Shown piece by piece: positions 26,501 through 34,280 of a DNA stretch of 64,000 bases. The notes beneath the pieces are model-generated. The model ran no database searches. It saw only the letters and a program-made list of their open reading frames with translations, and had not been told where the DNA came from. Origin of the DNA: a virus. The stretch spans positions 19,214 to 83,213 of the IMG/VR virus record IMGVR_UViG_3300045008_000200. The stretch is one strand, 5' to 3'. Both the position numbers and the translations under genes were made by a program. The first letter of the stretch is position 1. The number at the start of each line of letters is the position of its first letter.

Positions 26501-26752
26501 ATGATCCGTACTTGTTGTGGTTGTCATTGTTACCGACCAAAACAACACGACATCTGCGAGCTTGGATTGCGTGTTGAGTTGGGCTATTCCTCCGGTTTGG
26601 GGCGTTGGACTTATCGCCCATACCGGGGACAGACTTGTCCGAAGCCGAAAACGGCAAAGGCTCACATGAAACTGATGCAAGACCTCGGTGTGTCCCCATT
26701 GCCTGGCGACTACCGTGGTTCGTTACTAACATCGCGCCCATCGGCGCGATGA
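26501..26752 (+). CDS. Small Cys-rich protein, 83 residues
   Basis: ATG 26501 is 6 bases after AAAGGAG, a strong site. The N-terminus has CCGCHC and a further Cys at 19, the middle YRGQTCPK. It is basic overall. No family is recognised; it belongs to the group of small Cys-rich proteins in this region. Confidence 0.65.
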   Translation: MIRTCCGCHCYRPKQHDICELGLRVELGYSSGLGRWTYRPYRGQTCPKPKTAKAHMKLMQDLGVSPLPGDYRGSLLTSRPSAR

Positions 26753-26769
26753 ACTTGGAGGATAACCCG

Positions 26770-26994
26770 ATGCGTGAGTTGCTAGTGCGAATCATCGTTT
26801 TGGCCCTGTGGGCCACAATCGCCATTGTCCTCACCTACGCCTGGCAGCACTTTTGGACCCCCGCGCGCAACGAGAACCTCTTGGCGTGGCTCGAAAACGG
26901 CGGCCCGAACCGACTCCGACGCCGCGTCCTGATTGTGGCGGCCATTGTGTTGATTGCCGCTGGCATCGGGCTTGCCCTGCTGCCCGGTAACTGA
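26770..26994 (+). CDS. Small membrane protein with two transmembrane segments, 74 residues
   Basis: ATG 26770 is chosen because TTGGAGG lies 8 bases ahead; earlier in-frame ATGs lack such a site. Membrane segments at about 4-24 (VRIIVLALWATIAIVLTYAW) and 49-70 (LIVAAIVLIAAGIGLALLP) are joined by a short basic loop. Function unknown. Confidence 0.7.
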   Translation: MRELLVRIIVLALWATIAIVLTYAWQHFWTPARNENLLAWLENGGPNRLRRRVLIVAAIVLIAAGIGLALLPGN

Positions 26995-27002
26995 GGAAGT
27001 CC

Positions 27003-27233
27003 ATGTGTCTTCGCTGCAATTGGGAAAAGTGGCTTCAAACCATTGATGAGATGACCGAAGCGGAAGATGATCGTGGGCACTCGGTCTTTGATTGGGCGGA
27101 TGAAACGCTCACGAATATCTGCGTGTGGGTGCAGGAGCACCAGCATATTACAGACAAGCAGAAACAAGCCATTCGCAACATCGCCAATTCCATGATTCAA
27201 AAGGATCGGTGGGATGGTGAGTTGCCAGACTAA
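27003..27233 (+). CDS. Unidentified small protein, 76 residues
   Basis: Starts MCLRCNWEKWL with one CxxC pair, followed by acidic helices (EMTEAEDDRGHSVFDWADE) and DKQKQAIRNIANS. ATG 27003 follows GAGGAAG. Function unknown. Confidence 0.7.
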   Translation: MCLRCNWEKWLQTIDEMTEAEDDRGHSVFDWADETLTNICVWVQEHQHITDKQKQAIRNIANSMIQKDRWDGELPD

Positions 27234-27244
27234 GAGGGTGCCAA

Positions 27245-27979
27245 ATGCTTTTTGTCCAATGTCCTGATTGTAATGGAAGAGGATGGTTGCCCACGGGTAC
27301 AAAGGAGGTGCGGGAGCCCTGCTCTTTTTGCGGTGGAAGGGGACAGGTGGGGGTTTCACCGTCTGCCGAACTCGTTGGCGTCTCCGTGCAGAAGTTGGAG
27401 CCGGTCGCCGGTGACTTGGTGGTGATTCAGTACCCGGAAGACGCTCCCTTGAAGACGGTGCAAGCGATGGCCAAAGGCGTGGGGATGCTGGCGCGGGAGT
27501 TGGACATCCGAATCATCGTTCTTCCCCGAAAAGTGCGCGTGGAGCATTTGAATTACACCGACCCGGACGTGCTTGCGGCAGTGGGACAGGATTATCGAAG
27601 GGCCGTGCCCTATGGTGACGCTCCTGCCAAACTGCTTCTTCATGTGGACGCAGAGGATCAACATGCCGCGGGTTTACTGCGTGAGGGGCGAGCGGAAACG
27701 GTGGAAAGAGTGGTGAAGTTTCTGCGATTCCTGTGGGATTCGCCGGACGACTTCCGCATGGCACCGCCGGGCGGGTTGAACAAGGCCGCGATGGTGGCGT
27801 TGATCGAAGATCACTGCTTTCTGCGGAATGGAAGTGAGGCCGTACTATACGGCGGGTCCGTGGGCATCATCATCAGCGATCACAACGCTCCACACAGCTA
27901 CCGCGTGGCTTTTCCGTGGTCAGATGGCGGGGAAATTCTCACTGAGGTTGCCGCCGGGCAGCTTCGGAGAGTCGAATGA
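27245..27979 (+). CDS. Protein with DnaJ-type zinc finger at the N-terminus, 244 residues
   Basis: The N-terminus has two CxxCxGxG motifs (CPDCNGRGW at 6-14, CSFCGGRGQ near 27-35), as in the DnaJ central domain, here probably binding one zinc. The middle (VVIQYPEDAPLKTVQAMAKG) and the C-terminus are not recognised. It is one of the longer proteins of this region and ends just before the promoter at 27988. Another CxxCxGxG protein is encoded at 45943. Confidence 0.75.
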   Translation: MLFVQCPDCNGRGWLPTGTKEVREPCSFCGGRGQVGVSPSAELVGVSVQKLEPVAGDLVVIQYPEDAPLKTVQAMAKGVGMLARELDIRIIVLPRKVRVEHLNYTDPDVLAAVGQDYRRAVPYGDAPAKLLLHVDAEDQHAAGLLREGRAETVERVVKFLRFLWDSPDDFRMAPPGGLNKAAMVALIEDHCFLRNGSEAVLYGGSVGIIISDHNAPHSYRVAFPWSDGGEILTEVAAGQLRRVE

Positions 27980-27987
27980 GAAACATC

Positions 27988-28016
27988 TTGACACGCCAAC
28001 GCAGGCGTGTTAGTTT
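27988..28016 (+). promoter_or_regulatory. Regulated promoter with a perfect nested dyad (TTGACA-17-TAGTTT)
   Basis: TTGACA 27988-27993, spacer CGCCAACGCAGGCGTGT, TAGTTT 28011-28016. ACACGCC and GGCGTGT form a perfect 7-6-7 inverted repeat between the two boxes, the best example of the proposed operator. Confidence 0.82.
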
Positions 28017-28050
28017 AGGGAAAGGTTGACAACCGTTTGGGGGGTTGCCC

Positions 28051-28407
28051 GTGGCAAGAAAAAACCAAATCCTCATGTGCTTTCACAACGGGTGTGTGGA
28101 AGGACCAAAAACGACGCTCAGCGGGTTCGACATGCCCCTGGATGCGTGTCGTGCCGTCCTTCGCCGCACGGACCTTGACCGTAAGTATCCCGACGCCATT
28201 TTTGCTTTGGTGGACGATTCCAAGCGGGCCGGGCATCCCAAGCACCTTGTAGCCGCGTGGCGCAAAAAGGGGGAAATGCTGCTTCGCGTGCCCCTGAAAG
28301 ATGGGGTGATTGTGAATTTGCTGAAGAAGGCGGACACTCCCCCGGAGCCTCCGGTGCAACGGACAAATAAGGTATTGTACCGGGGTTGCAAATTGAAGGG
28401 TGTGTGA
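28051..28407 (+). CDS. Unidentified protein, 118 residues
   Basis: GTG 28051 is preferred with GGGGGG 7 bases ahead; TTG 28045 is in frame. The product is basic, with FALVDDSKRAGHPKHLVAAW and a C-terminal Pro-rich segment. It is flanked on both sides by its own regulated promoters, so it is probably a one-gene unit. No family is recognised. Confidence 0.7.
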   Translation: MARKNQILMCFHNGCVEGPKTTLSGFDMPLDACRAVLRRTDLDRKYPDAIFALVDDSKRAGHPKHLVAAWRKKGEMLLRVPLKDGVIVNLLKKADTPPEPPVQRTNKVLYRGCKLKGV

Positions 28408-28414
28408 AGATTGC

Positions 28415-28443
28415 TTGACACGCCAGGAATAGCGTGTTAGCTT
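28415..28443 (+). promoter_or_regulatory. Regulated promoter (TTGACA-17-TAGCTT)
   Basis: TTGACA 28415-28420, spacer CGCCAGGAATAGCGTGT, TAGCTT 28438-28443; the arms ACACGCC and AGCGTGT form a near-perfect inverted repeat. It drives the ComM-like gene. Confidence 0.8.
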
Positions 28444-28483
28444 TGTAAGCGTTGACAACCTTTTGCTGGAAGGATGAGTACCG

Positions 28484-29089
28484 ATGCCGATCAGGGGTCT
28501 GGAAAATGTCAAGGGACAAGAGCACGCGAAGCGGGCAATGGAAATAGCCGCGTGTGGCGGCTTTGCCGTGGCATTGATCGGTGCTCCCGGAAGCGGGAAG
28601 ACCATGTTGGCGGATTGCTTTTCCGAGTACGTGCCTACGGTGGTGGAAGCGTGGCCGTGCGCGTGCGGTCACTTCGGAAACCCAGCGAAAGAGTGCGGGT
28701 GTTCTCCCGCGGAAGTAAAGCGCGTCACTAAGCTGCTTCACTCCGCCATTGAGGACTATAGCGTGGCGCTTTGCGTCGAAATGCCCTCCCTGCGTTACCG
28801 GGAACTGGCAACGAGTCGTGGGGAAGATGGAGCCGTTGTCTCGGCACGGATTGACAAGATACTGGCTTTTCGTGCGGAGCATCCCGACACGGATGAGCGA
28901 TTGTCTTTTGACGCGGATTCACATCGTCTTATGGAGTCCGTGATGGATCGCTTGTCTTTTAGTGCTCGCGCCGTGGAACTCGTGCGCCGGGTTGCTCGCG
29001 TTATTGCGGACATGGAGGGCTCTATGCGCATTCGTGTCAACCATCTTTCTGAGGCGATACAATATCGTATCTTGGAGCGGGTGTTGTGA
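28484..29089 (+). CDS. Shortened ComM/Mg-chelatase-type ATPase-like protein
   Basis: 201 residues, against about 500 in ComM/YifB. Seen: IRGLENVKGQEHAKRAMEIA, Walker A GAPGSGKT near 34-41, then almost at once PCACGHFGNPAKECGCSPAE, the Cys region that in ComM comes after Walker B, and finally SARAVELVRRVARVIADMEG and LSEAIQYR, the C-terminal lid. Roughly 130 residues holding Walker B and sensor parts are missing. ComM is a hexameric helicase for branch migration in transformation. This short form may bind but not hydrolyse ATP, or act as an inhibitor or partner of the host protein. ATG 28484 follows AAGGATGAG. Confidence 0.75.
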   Translation: MPIRGLENVKGQEHAKRAMEIAACGGFAVALIGAPGSGKTMLADCFSEYVPTVVEAWPCACGHFGNPAKECGCSPAEVKRVTKLLHSAIEDYSVALCVEMPSLRYRELATSRGEDGAVVSARIDKILAFRAEHPDTDERLSFDADSHRLMESVMDRLSFSARAVELVRRVARVIADMEGSMRIRVNHLSEAIQYRILERVL

Positions 29090-29304
29090 CGAAGACGATT
29101 CCAATTCGTATTAATGGAGCACCTTACACGGGGCACGCTCCGGTGCAAGCACGACTATACCAAGAGACCCCACATGGTTGCCGTTGTGAAGTGGTGCTTT
29201 GTCGGAAGTGTAGGGAAGCCGTGACGATTTTGACGTACAAACATGGCGTGCGCACCGTGCGCCGCTATCGGGAAAAGCGTGGCAAGCATCAAGAAACCAC
29301 GTAA
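29086..29304 (+). CDS. Small Cys-rich basic protein, 72 residues
   Basis: GTG start overlaps the stop of the ComM-like gene by 4 bases. CRCEVVLCRKC in the middle suggests a zinc site; the C-terminus is strongly basic (GVRTVRRYREKRGKHQ). Function unknown. Confidence 0.65.
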   Translation: MTKTIPIRINGAPYTGHAPVQARLYQETPHGCRCEVVLCRKCREAVTILTYKHGVRTVRRYREKRGKHQETT

Positions 29305-29335
29305 AGGCGGTCTCCGCTTTGGCGGAGCCGTTGCC

Positions 29336-29641
29336 ATGACGGAGATGGCGAAGCGAGCGCGCATTTGCACCTGCAAGAGACCAAATGTGTGCCAGGCAAA
29401 CAAACACAAAATCCTGCCCGGTGAAAAGCATCTTGTTCTCTTTACGCCGGGGCGCTTCGGCACCGAACGGAAGGTGATGTGTGCCCAGGCTGGACGCTAC
29501 TTCTTGCTTTCGTTGATGACGGAGTGCAAACGCTTGCATGACGACCTCTCGGTGATCGAAGGATGCGACAGGAGACAACCCGTGGAAAGCGGCATCGTGA
29601 CGCGGGATGGTCTCAGGTTTTGTGGAGTGGGAAAGACATGA
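29336..29641 (+). CDS. Small Cys-containing protein, 101 residues
   Basis: ATG 29336 is chosen (GGAG 9 bases ahead); a longer reading from 29243 would overlap the previous gene. N-terminal CTCKRPNVC and basic residues suggest metal or nucleic-acid binding. The stop overlaps the next ATG. It contains a palindrome copy at 29525. Confidence 0.6.
   Translation: MTEMAKRARICTCKRPNVCQANKHKILPGEKHLVLFTPGRFGTERKVMCAQAGRYFLLSLMTECKRLHDDLSVIEGCDRRQPVESGIVTRDGLRFCGVGKT
29525..29538. repeat. 14-bp dispersed palindrome (close variant)
   Basis: TGCAAACGCTTGCA, with perfect TGCAA and TTGCA arms around ACGC, inside gene 29336-29641. Confidence 0.65.
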
Positions 29642-30069
29642 CTGCTTTGCGGATGATCCTTTACGATCCGGCAGTGCGCGGGTGGAATCCCTATGAAAGC
29701 AGCTTTTGGGCGGATAATCTCGTGGAGCTTCACGAACTTTATACGGAGAGTTTCTTGCTTTCGACGGACGCCAGGTTATACGTGCTTGCTCGGCACGTTT
29801 TTGAGTCGGAGTGGTCTCCGATCCCGGATGTGTCTGTGGCTTCCATCATGTTGTGCGGTGGTGAAGTGGAAGCCTTCCTGGATTTCGTGGACACCATTCA
29901 GGGGCAGGCTAATTTCATCTTCGTGATGGGAGAGCAAGTCGGCGGGCCTATCAGTACGAGAATTGCGGCTTTCCTCGCCGCACCGCGGGGAAGTCTGAGC
30001 ACGTTTCCTCAGAATTGTCCGGCCCTTCGATTGGTGAGGGGTGGGCGTGATGAGTACGGTCCGAACTGA
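29638..30069 (+). CDS. Unidentified acidic protein, 143 residues
   Basis: ATG 29638 overlaps the upstream stop by 4 bases (ATGA). The sequence contains FWADNLVELHELYTESF and VEAFLDFVDTIQGQANFIF and is acidic, a property common in phage proteins that bind host enzymes by DNA mimicry, though nothing specific shows this. No family is recognised. Confidence 0.7.
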   Translation: MTALRMILYDPAVRGWNPYESSFWADNLVELHELYTESFLLSTDARLYVLARHVFESEWSPIPDVSVASIMLCGGEVEAFLDFVDTIQGQANFIFVMGEQVGGPISTRIAAFLAAPRGSLSTFPQNCPALRLVRGGRDEYGPN

Positions 30070-30081
30070 AAGGAGTTTTTC

Positions 30082-30396
30082 ATGGCAGAGAAGGCGAAGT
30101 TGACAAAGGCGTTGAAGGCGAAGCAGGCGGGCGGCCCACCGAAGGTGACGCCGGAGATGAAGGCACAGAGGCGGGACGAAGACATTGACGGGCAGGCGTC
30201 GGTGCTCTTTGAGGGGTGCCTGATGCGCTTTGCCCGTGCGGAGCAGGGTGAATGTGTGAAGGCGGAGTTGGACATGGCGCTTGAGTGCCTGCGTGTGCGG
30301 ATGGCGCTTCGTACTCCGCACATGCCGGTGTCGCGGCTTCTTCCCATTCCGATCTTCCAGGCCGTCTCCGGCACGCCGATCAGCAAGGCGAAGTGA
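30082..30396 (+). CDS. Unidentified helical protein, 104 residues
   Basis: Preceded by AAAGGAG 7 bases before ATG 30082. N-terminus Lys/Ala-rich (KAKLTKALKAKQAGG), then acidic and helical. Ends in a GTGA overlap with the next small gene. Function unknown. Confidence 0.7.
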   Translation: MAEKAKLTKALKAKQAGGPPKVTPEMKAQRRDEDIDGQASVLFEGCLMRFARAEQGECVKAELDMALECLRVRMALRTPHMPVSRLLPIPIFQAVSGTPISKAK

Positions 30397-30536
30397 CGAA
30401 TGCTCTGGCTCGGTGTCTGCCCGCACGGAGCAAAAAACGTGGGAAGCAGACCGGTATTCTTTCGGTCTTGTCCGGGTGCGTTGGCGGACGACGAATCAAG
30501 ACCGAGATTTACAGATTGAAGATGGAGTCGATGTGA
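30393..30536 (+). CDS. Very small basic protein, 47 residues
   Basis: GTG 30393 overlaps the previous stop by 4 bases and its own stop overlaps the next ATG (TGATG). The product is strongly basic (ARSKKRGKQTG, GGRRIKTEIYRLK). Support is the overlap pattern only. Confidence 0.5.
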   Translation: MTNALARCLPARSKKRGKQTGILSVLSGCVGGRRIKTEIYRLKMESM

Positions 30537-30730
30537 TGCCCAAGGTTCTTCCGAAGATTCCGCCTACGACTGAGGGTGACGCGACGCACGATTGGATGGA
30601 CGACGCCAAGGCGGAGAAGCCGCTATTTCCCGGCAGGCAGGCACAGTATTGTCGCCGATGCGGGATCATGCGGCGGATAGATCACAAACATCGTCCTTGC
30701 CCCGGAAAGGTAAGGGTTGTCTTGAGATGA
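30536..30730 (+). CDS. Small zinc-ribbon-like protein, 64 residues
   Basis: Starts in the preceding stop (TGATG). The C-terminal [18 protein letters not shown] has three Cys and two His in a ribbon-like order. Its stop overlaps the hsdM start by 4 bases, which marks the exact joint between small phage genes and the modification genes. Confidence 0.6.
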   Translation: MPKVLPKIPPTTEGDATHDWMDDAKAEKPLFPGRQAQYCRRCGIMRRIDHKHRPCPGKVRVVLR

Positions 30731-32451
30731 GGCCGATCAAGAAAAAGGAAGAACGGGAGCAATTTGACAAGGATGCACGCGAAGTGATTGCGGCGCTAGC
30801 TCGTGAAGCAGAAATCGATGAGGCAGATGTCGTGGAATCGCCAGAAGACCACGCTGCAGGAGTAACGCGGAGGCGCAGGGGGCGCGCGGCTGCTGCGACT
30901 CCCACAACAAAGCCCATGGAGCAAATGCTCTGGGACGCAGCGTGCTCGATTCGCGGTGAAAAGGACGCAGCGAAGTTCAAAGACTACCTTTTGCCGCTCC
31001 TCTTCCTCAAGCGCCTGTCGGACGTGTTCGACGACGAGATCGTCCGTTTGGCCGAGGACTATGGCGACCGGGCGACCGCTCTGGAGATCGCTGAGTCCGA
31101 TCACTCGCTGCTTCGCTTCTATTTGCCCCCCGAAGCGCGCTGGGCGGTCATCAATGGCCGCGAGAGCTTCGATTGGCCGCCCAAGGAGCGTCCGCGTGAC
31201 ATCGGCGAGCACCTGACCAAAGCCGTGCGCGCTGTGGTTAAATACAACCCGTCGCTGTCCGGTGTCATCGATGTTGTGGACTTTGCCGCCGAACGAAGCG
31301 GCGAGCGTGATGTGAATCCGGCCAAGCTGCGCGACGTGGTAGAAACCTTCTCCGACCCCCGCTATCGGCTCGGTCTCGCTGACGTCCAGCCCGACTTCCT
31401 CGGAAGGGCTTACGAGTACCTCCTGCGGAAGTTCGCTGAAGGTTCGGGGCAGAGCGCGGGAGAATTCTTCACGCCGACTGAGGTGGGCTTATTAATGGCT
31501 CACATCCTGCGACCCAAGCCTGGACAAGAGTGTCATGACTTCGCTTGCGGCTCATCAGGGCTGCTAATCAAGCTCCAACTTGTAGCACGCGAATTCGACC
31601 CAACGAGTAAGGTGCCGCTCAAGCTATCAGGCCAGGAACTCCAAGCCGAAAGTTACGCCATCGCCCGTATGAATGCCATCATCCACGACATGGAGGTGGA
31701 CCTTCAGCGCGGCGACACGATGATCAATCCCAAATTCCGTTCAGCGGATGGCCGTATCAAGACTCAAGACCTCGTGGTCGCCAATCCGATGTGGAACCAG
31801 CCCTTCTCGACGGACATCTTCGCCAACGACCCCTTCGACCGGTTCCGTCCGACTGGCGGCATTACCACCGGCAAAGGCGACTGGGCCTGGCTCCAGCACG
31901 CATTCGCATGCATGAATGAGAACGGTCGTGCCGCTGTAGTGCTCGACACCGGTGCAGTGACGCGGGGTTCTGGCTCAAAACACGAGGACAAGGAGCGCAA
32001 CATCCGCAAGTGGTTCGTGGACAACGATCTCGTCGAGGGCATCGTGCTACTCCCGGACAATCTTTTCTACAACACGACGGCGGCGGGCATTATCGTGGTG
32101 TTGAACAAACGCAAGCCCCCCGCACGCAGAGATAAAATTGTACTGCTCAACGCAAGCAAGCGCTTCAAGAAGGGACGGCCCAAGAACTACTTGCCCGAGG
32201 AGGATACCCGATCCATCGCCGAGATGTTCAACAAGGCTGAGCCGGTCGATGGCGAGATCGCGGTCATCACCTGTGACCAGGCCAAGGAGGCGGACTACAA
32301 CCTAAGTCCGAGCAGATGGGTCAATGGGGCAGAGCAGTGTGACGCATTCGATCTTGCTCACTTGGTTCACGAACTCGGCTTGCTGTCACAAGAGGCACGG
32401 GGGGTGGACGACCGTCTCCTGGAACTTTTAAAGCCCCTTGCTGTGGAGTGA
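30727..32451 (+). CDS. hsdM: Type I modification methyltransferase subunit HsdM
   Basis: 574 residues from ATG 30727 (ATGA overlap). A charged N-terminal extension of about 60 residues, Arg/Ala-rich near 48-60, precedes the HsdM N-terminal helical domain ([17 protein letters not shown]). SAM motif I is [10 protein letters not shown] near 271, and the catalytic motif is [10 protein letters not shown] near 352, in place of the usual NPPF. It methylates adenine when complexed with HsdS. HsdS follows, but no HsdR lies anywhere in the window. Codon choice looks more C-ending than in neighbouring genes, a hint of later acquisition (not computed). Likely role: protecting phage DNA. Confidence 0.93.
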   Translation: MRPIKKKEEREQFDKDAREVIAALAREAEIDEADVVESPEDHAAGVTRRRRGRAAAATPTTKPMEQMLWDAACSIRGEKDAAKFKDYLLPLLFLKRLSDVFDDEIVRLAEDYGDRATALEIAESDHSLLRFYLPPEARWAVINGRESFDWPPKERPRDIGEHLTKAVRAVVKYNPSLSGVIDVVDFAAERSGERDVNPAKLRDVVETFSDPRYRLGLADVQPDFLGRAYEYLLRKFAEGSGQSAGEFFTPTEVGLLMAHILRPKPGQECHDFACGSSGLLIKLQLVAREFDPTSKVPLKLSGQELQAESYAIARMNAIIHDMEVDLQRGDTMINPKFRSADGRIKTQDLVVANPMWNQPFSTDIFANDPFDRFRPTGGITTGKGDWAWLQHAFACMNENGRAAVVLDTGAVTRGSGSKHEDKERNIRKWFVDNDLVEGIVLLPDNLFYNTTAAGIIVVLNKRKPPARRDKIVLLNASKRFKKGRPKNYLPEEDTRSIAEMFNKAEPVDGEIAVITCDQAKEADYNLSPSRWVNGAEQCDAFDLAHLVHELGLLSQEARGVDDRLLELLKPLAVE

Positions 32452-32453
32452 CT

Positions 32454-33740
32454 ATGGCGACTTCCTGGCTCCGAGTTTCGCTCCGTTCGATCACCAATCC
32501 AACCTCTACTTGGAGTCCGGCGAACGAGCCACGATCAACCATTCGTTATGTAGATGTATCTGCAATCTCTCGCGAGCGCCTATCTGTCGTTCTTCCGGAC
32601 GAGAAACCTGCCTCGACTGCGCCAAGCAGAGCGAGGAAGAAAATTCAAATGGGCGATACTCTCTTCGCAACGATCAGGCCGAGCCTGAGACGTGTCGCTC
32701 AAGTCCCGGTTTCGCTCGACGGCCAAATTGCTTCGACAGCGTTCTGCGTATTGCGCCCGAATCTGGTCTTCGTCGATCAAGATTTCCTGTTCTTCGCTAC
32801 CGTCGAGGACAGCTTTATTAGTTCGGTTTCGGCCCTCGAAACGGGAGCAAGTTACCCTGCAGTTCGCGACTCCGATGTTCTTGACCAAGAGATTGCGTTG
32901 CCGCCCGTGCATGAACAACAACGAATTGTCTCCGTACTGCGATTGGTGCGAAAGGCGTTGTTACAGCACATCGACTTGACCGAGCGCACGCATGACCTGA
33001 AGGCCGCCGCCATGCGCGAGCTTTTCACACTTGGCCTTCGCTCCGAGCCGCAGAAGGAGACGGGAATCGGATTGGTACCGGGGAATTGGGAGGTCTGTCG
33101 GCTCGACCAACATGCGAAGGTGGTCTCTACCAGGATGTCTTACACGGAATTGGAGTCTAGCCCAGACCATGCCCCTGACGGTGCCATCAAAGTCTTGGGA
33201 ATCAAAGTGTCGGACATGAATTCACCCGGCAACGAGTGTGAGATCCGCACTGGAGCTACAGAACGTCCCATTGCAGAAAAAGATATTGATCATTATTGCG
33301 CTCCACCGGGAACAATTGTTTTCCCGAAAAGGGGTGCCGCGATTGCGACAAACAAGAAGCGCTTGACTGCCGAATGGAGTGTGTTCGATCCCAACGTTAT
33401 TGGCGTGGTACCCGAAACCATCGACCGTCGCTATCTCTTCCATTGGTTCCAGATGTTTGACTTGCGATCAATTACCGAGCCGGGACCGACACCGCAGTTG
33501 AATAAAAAGCACCTTGAACCGCTGTTGATTCCTGTGCCTATAGCAAGAGATGAGCAAGTAGAGATTGCACAGATCCTCGACACCATCGATCACAAGATCG
33601 ACCTGCATCGCCGCAAGCGCGCGCTGATCGAGGAGTTGTTCAAGTCGCTGCTGCACAAGCTGATGACCGGCGAGGTCTGCGTCGCTGACCTAGACCTATC
33701 CGCGCTGCCATCGGATGCTGTTAAAGAGGCAAGACAATGA
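32454..33740 (+). CDS. hsdS: Type I specificity subunit HsdS
   Basis: 428 residues from ATG 32454; GTG 32448 is an alternative overlapping the hsdM stop. It has two target-recognition halves, each ending in a conserved helical region: LPPVHEQQRIVSVLRLVRKA near 145 with LKAAAMRELFTLGL, and IARDEQVEIAQILDTIDHK near 365 with RALIEELFKSLLHKLMTGEV. These helices form the dimer-like ruler that holds two HsdM subunits. The target sequence cannot be predicted. The end overlaps the Nudix gene by 4 bases. Confidence 0.92.
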   Translation: MATSWLRVSLRSITNPTSTWSPANEPRSTIRYVDVSAISRERLSVVLPDEKPASTAPSRARKKIQMGDTLFATIRPSLRRVAQVPVSLDGQIASTAFCVLRPNLVFVDQDFLFFATVEDSFISSVSALETGASYPAVRDSDVLDQEIALPPVHEQQRIVSVLRLVRKALLQHIDLTERTHDLKAAAMRELFTLGLRSEPQKETGIGLVPGNWEVCRLDQHAKVVSTRMSYTELESSPDHAPDGAIKVLGIKVSDMNSPGNECEIRTGATERPIAEKDIDHYCAPPGTIVFPKRGAAIATNKKRLTAEWSVFDPNVIGVVPETIDRRYLFHWFQMFDLRSITEPGPTPQLNKKHLEPLLIPVPIARDEQVEIAQILDTIDHKIDLHRRKRALIEELFKSLLHKLMTGEVCVADLDLSALPSDAVKEARQ

Positions 33741-34225
33741 CCACGATCAAGATTAGTGAAGCTGGTTCGGTCCAGTTCCCGATGGATGCTCGCAACATCC
33801 TGCTCGGCATGAAGAAGCAAGGCTTCGGCATGGGGCGCTTCAACGGTTTCGGTGGAAAAGTGCTGTTCGATGAGGCAGTGGTGAACGCTGCCATACGAGA
33901 GCTTTGGGAAGAGGCGCGGGTGTCCGTGCAACCGTCTGCACTGGACTTGTGCGCCATCTTGTCGTTCTATCCCTACCGCTGCCGTGTCCACGTTTTCCGT
34001 CTTGTGGTGGACAACGTATTGCAGCTTCCGTTTGCGGAGAGTGACGAAATGCTCCCCAAGGTATTCGCTCAGACGGAGATTCCCTACGCCTCCATGTGGA
34101 CGGACGATCCACTATGGCTTCCTCTTGTCTTACGGGGCTTTCGATTGCATGGCACCTTCCACTTCGGAGAGGATGACACGGTGAAAGAGTGGCGTATGAA
34201 AGGCTTGCCGCCAATTTTCCCGTGA
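33737..34225 (+). CDS. MTH1-like Nudix hydrolase (8-oxo-dGTPase type)
   Basis: 162 residues. The Nudix box (GX5EX7REUXEEX) is at about 39-61, with REL-WEE intact and Arg where Gly usually stands near its end. Beyond the box it resembles animal MTH1/NUDT1: ILLGMKKQGFGMGRFNGFGG before it, then RVHVFRL, AESDEM, MWTDDPLWLPLVLRGFRLHG after it. MTH1 clears oxidised purine nucleotides. It overlaps hsdS (ATGA), so it may have moved with that block or be part of phage nucleotide metabolism. A palindrome-like TGCAACCGTCTGCA at 33927 is weak. Confidence 0.85.
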   Translation: MTTIKISEAGSVQFPMDARNILLGMKKQGFGMGRFNGFGGKVLFDEAVVNAAIRELWEEARVSVQPSALDLCAILSFYPYRCRVHVFRLVVDNVLQLPFAESDEMLPKVFAQTEIPYASMWTDDPLWLPLVLRGFRLHGTFHFGEDDTVKEWRMKGLPPIFP

Positions 34226-34249
34226 CATTCCTGGGATTTTCGTTACAAT
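34222..34249 (+). promoter_or_regulatory. Predicted sigma70-type promoter before the HExxH gene
   Basis: GTGACA 34222-34227, 16 bases, TACAAT 34244-34249. The -10 box overlaps the possible ATG 34248, which supports use of the later GTG 34281 as the true start of the next gene. Confidence 0.45.
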
Positions 34250-34280
34250 GAGTGGGGGACAGAACCGCGGGGGTTTGGCC

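Noticed and set aside
27459-27472. TGCAAGCGATGGCC as another palindrome copy
   Set aside because: Only the left arm and centre match; the right arm is lost, so it is probably chance within a coding sequence.
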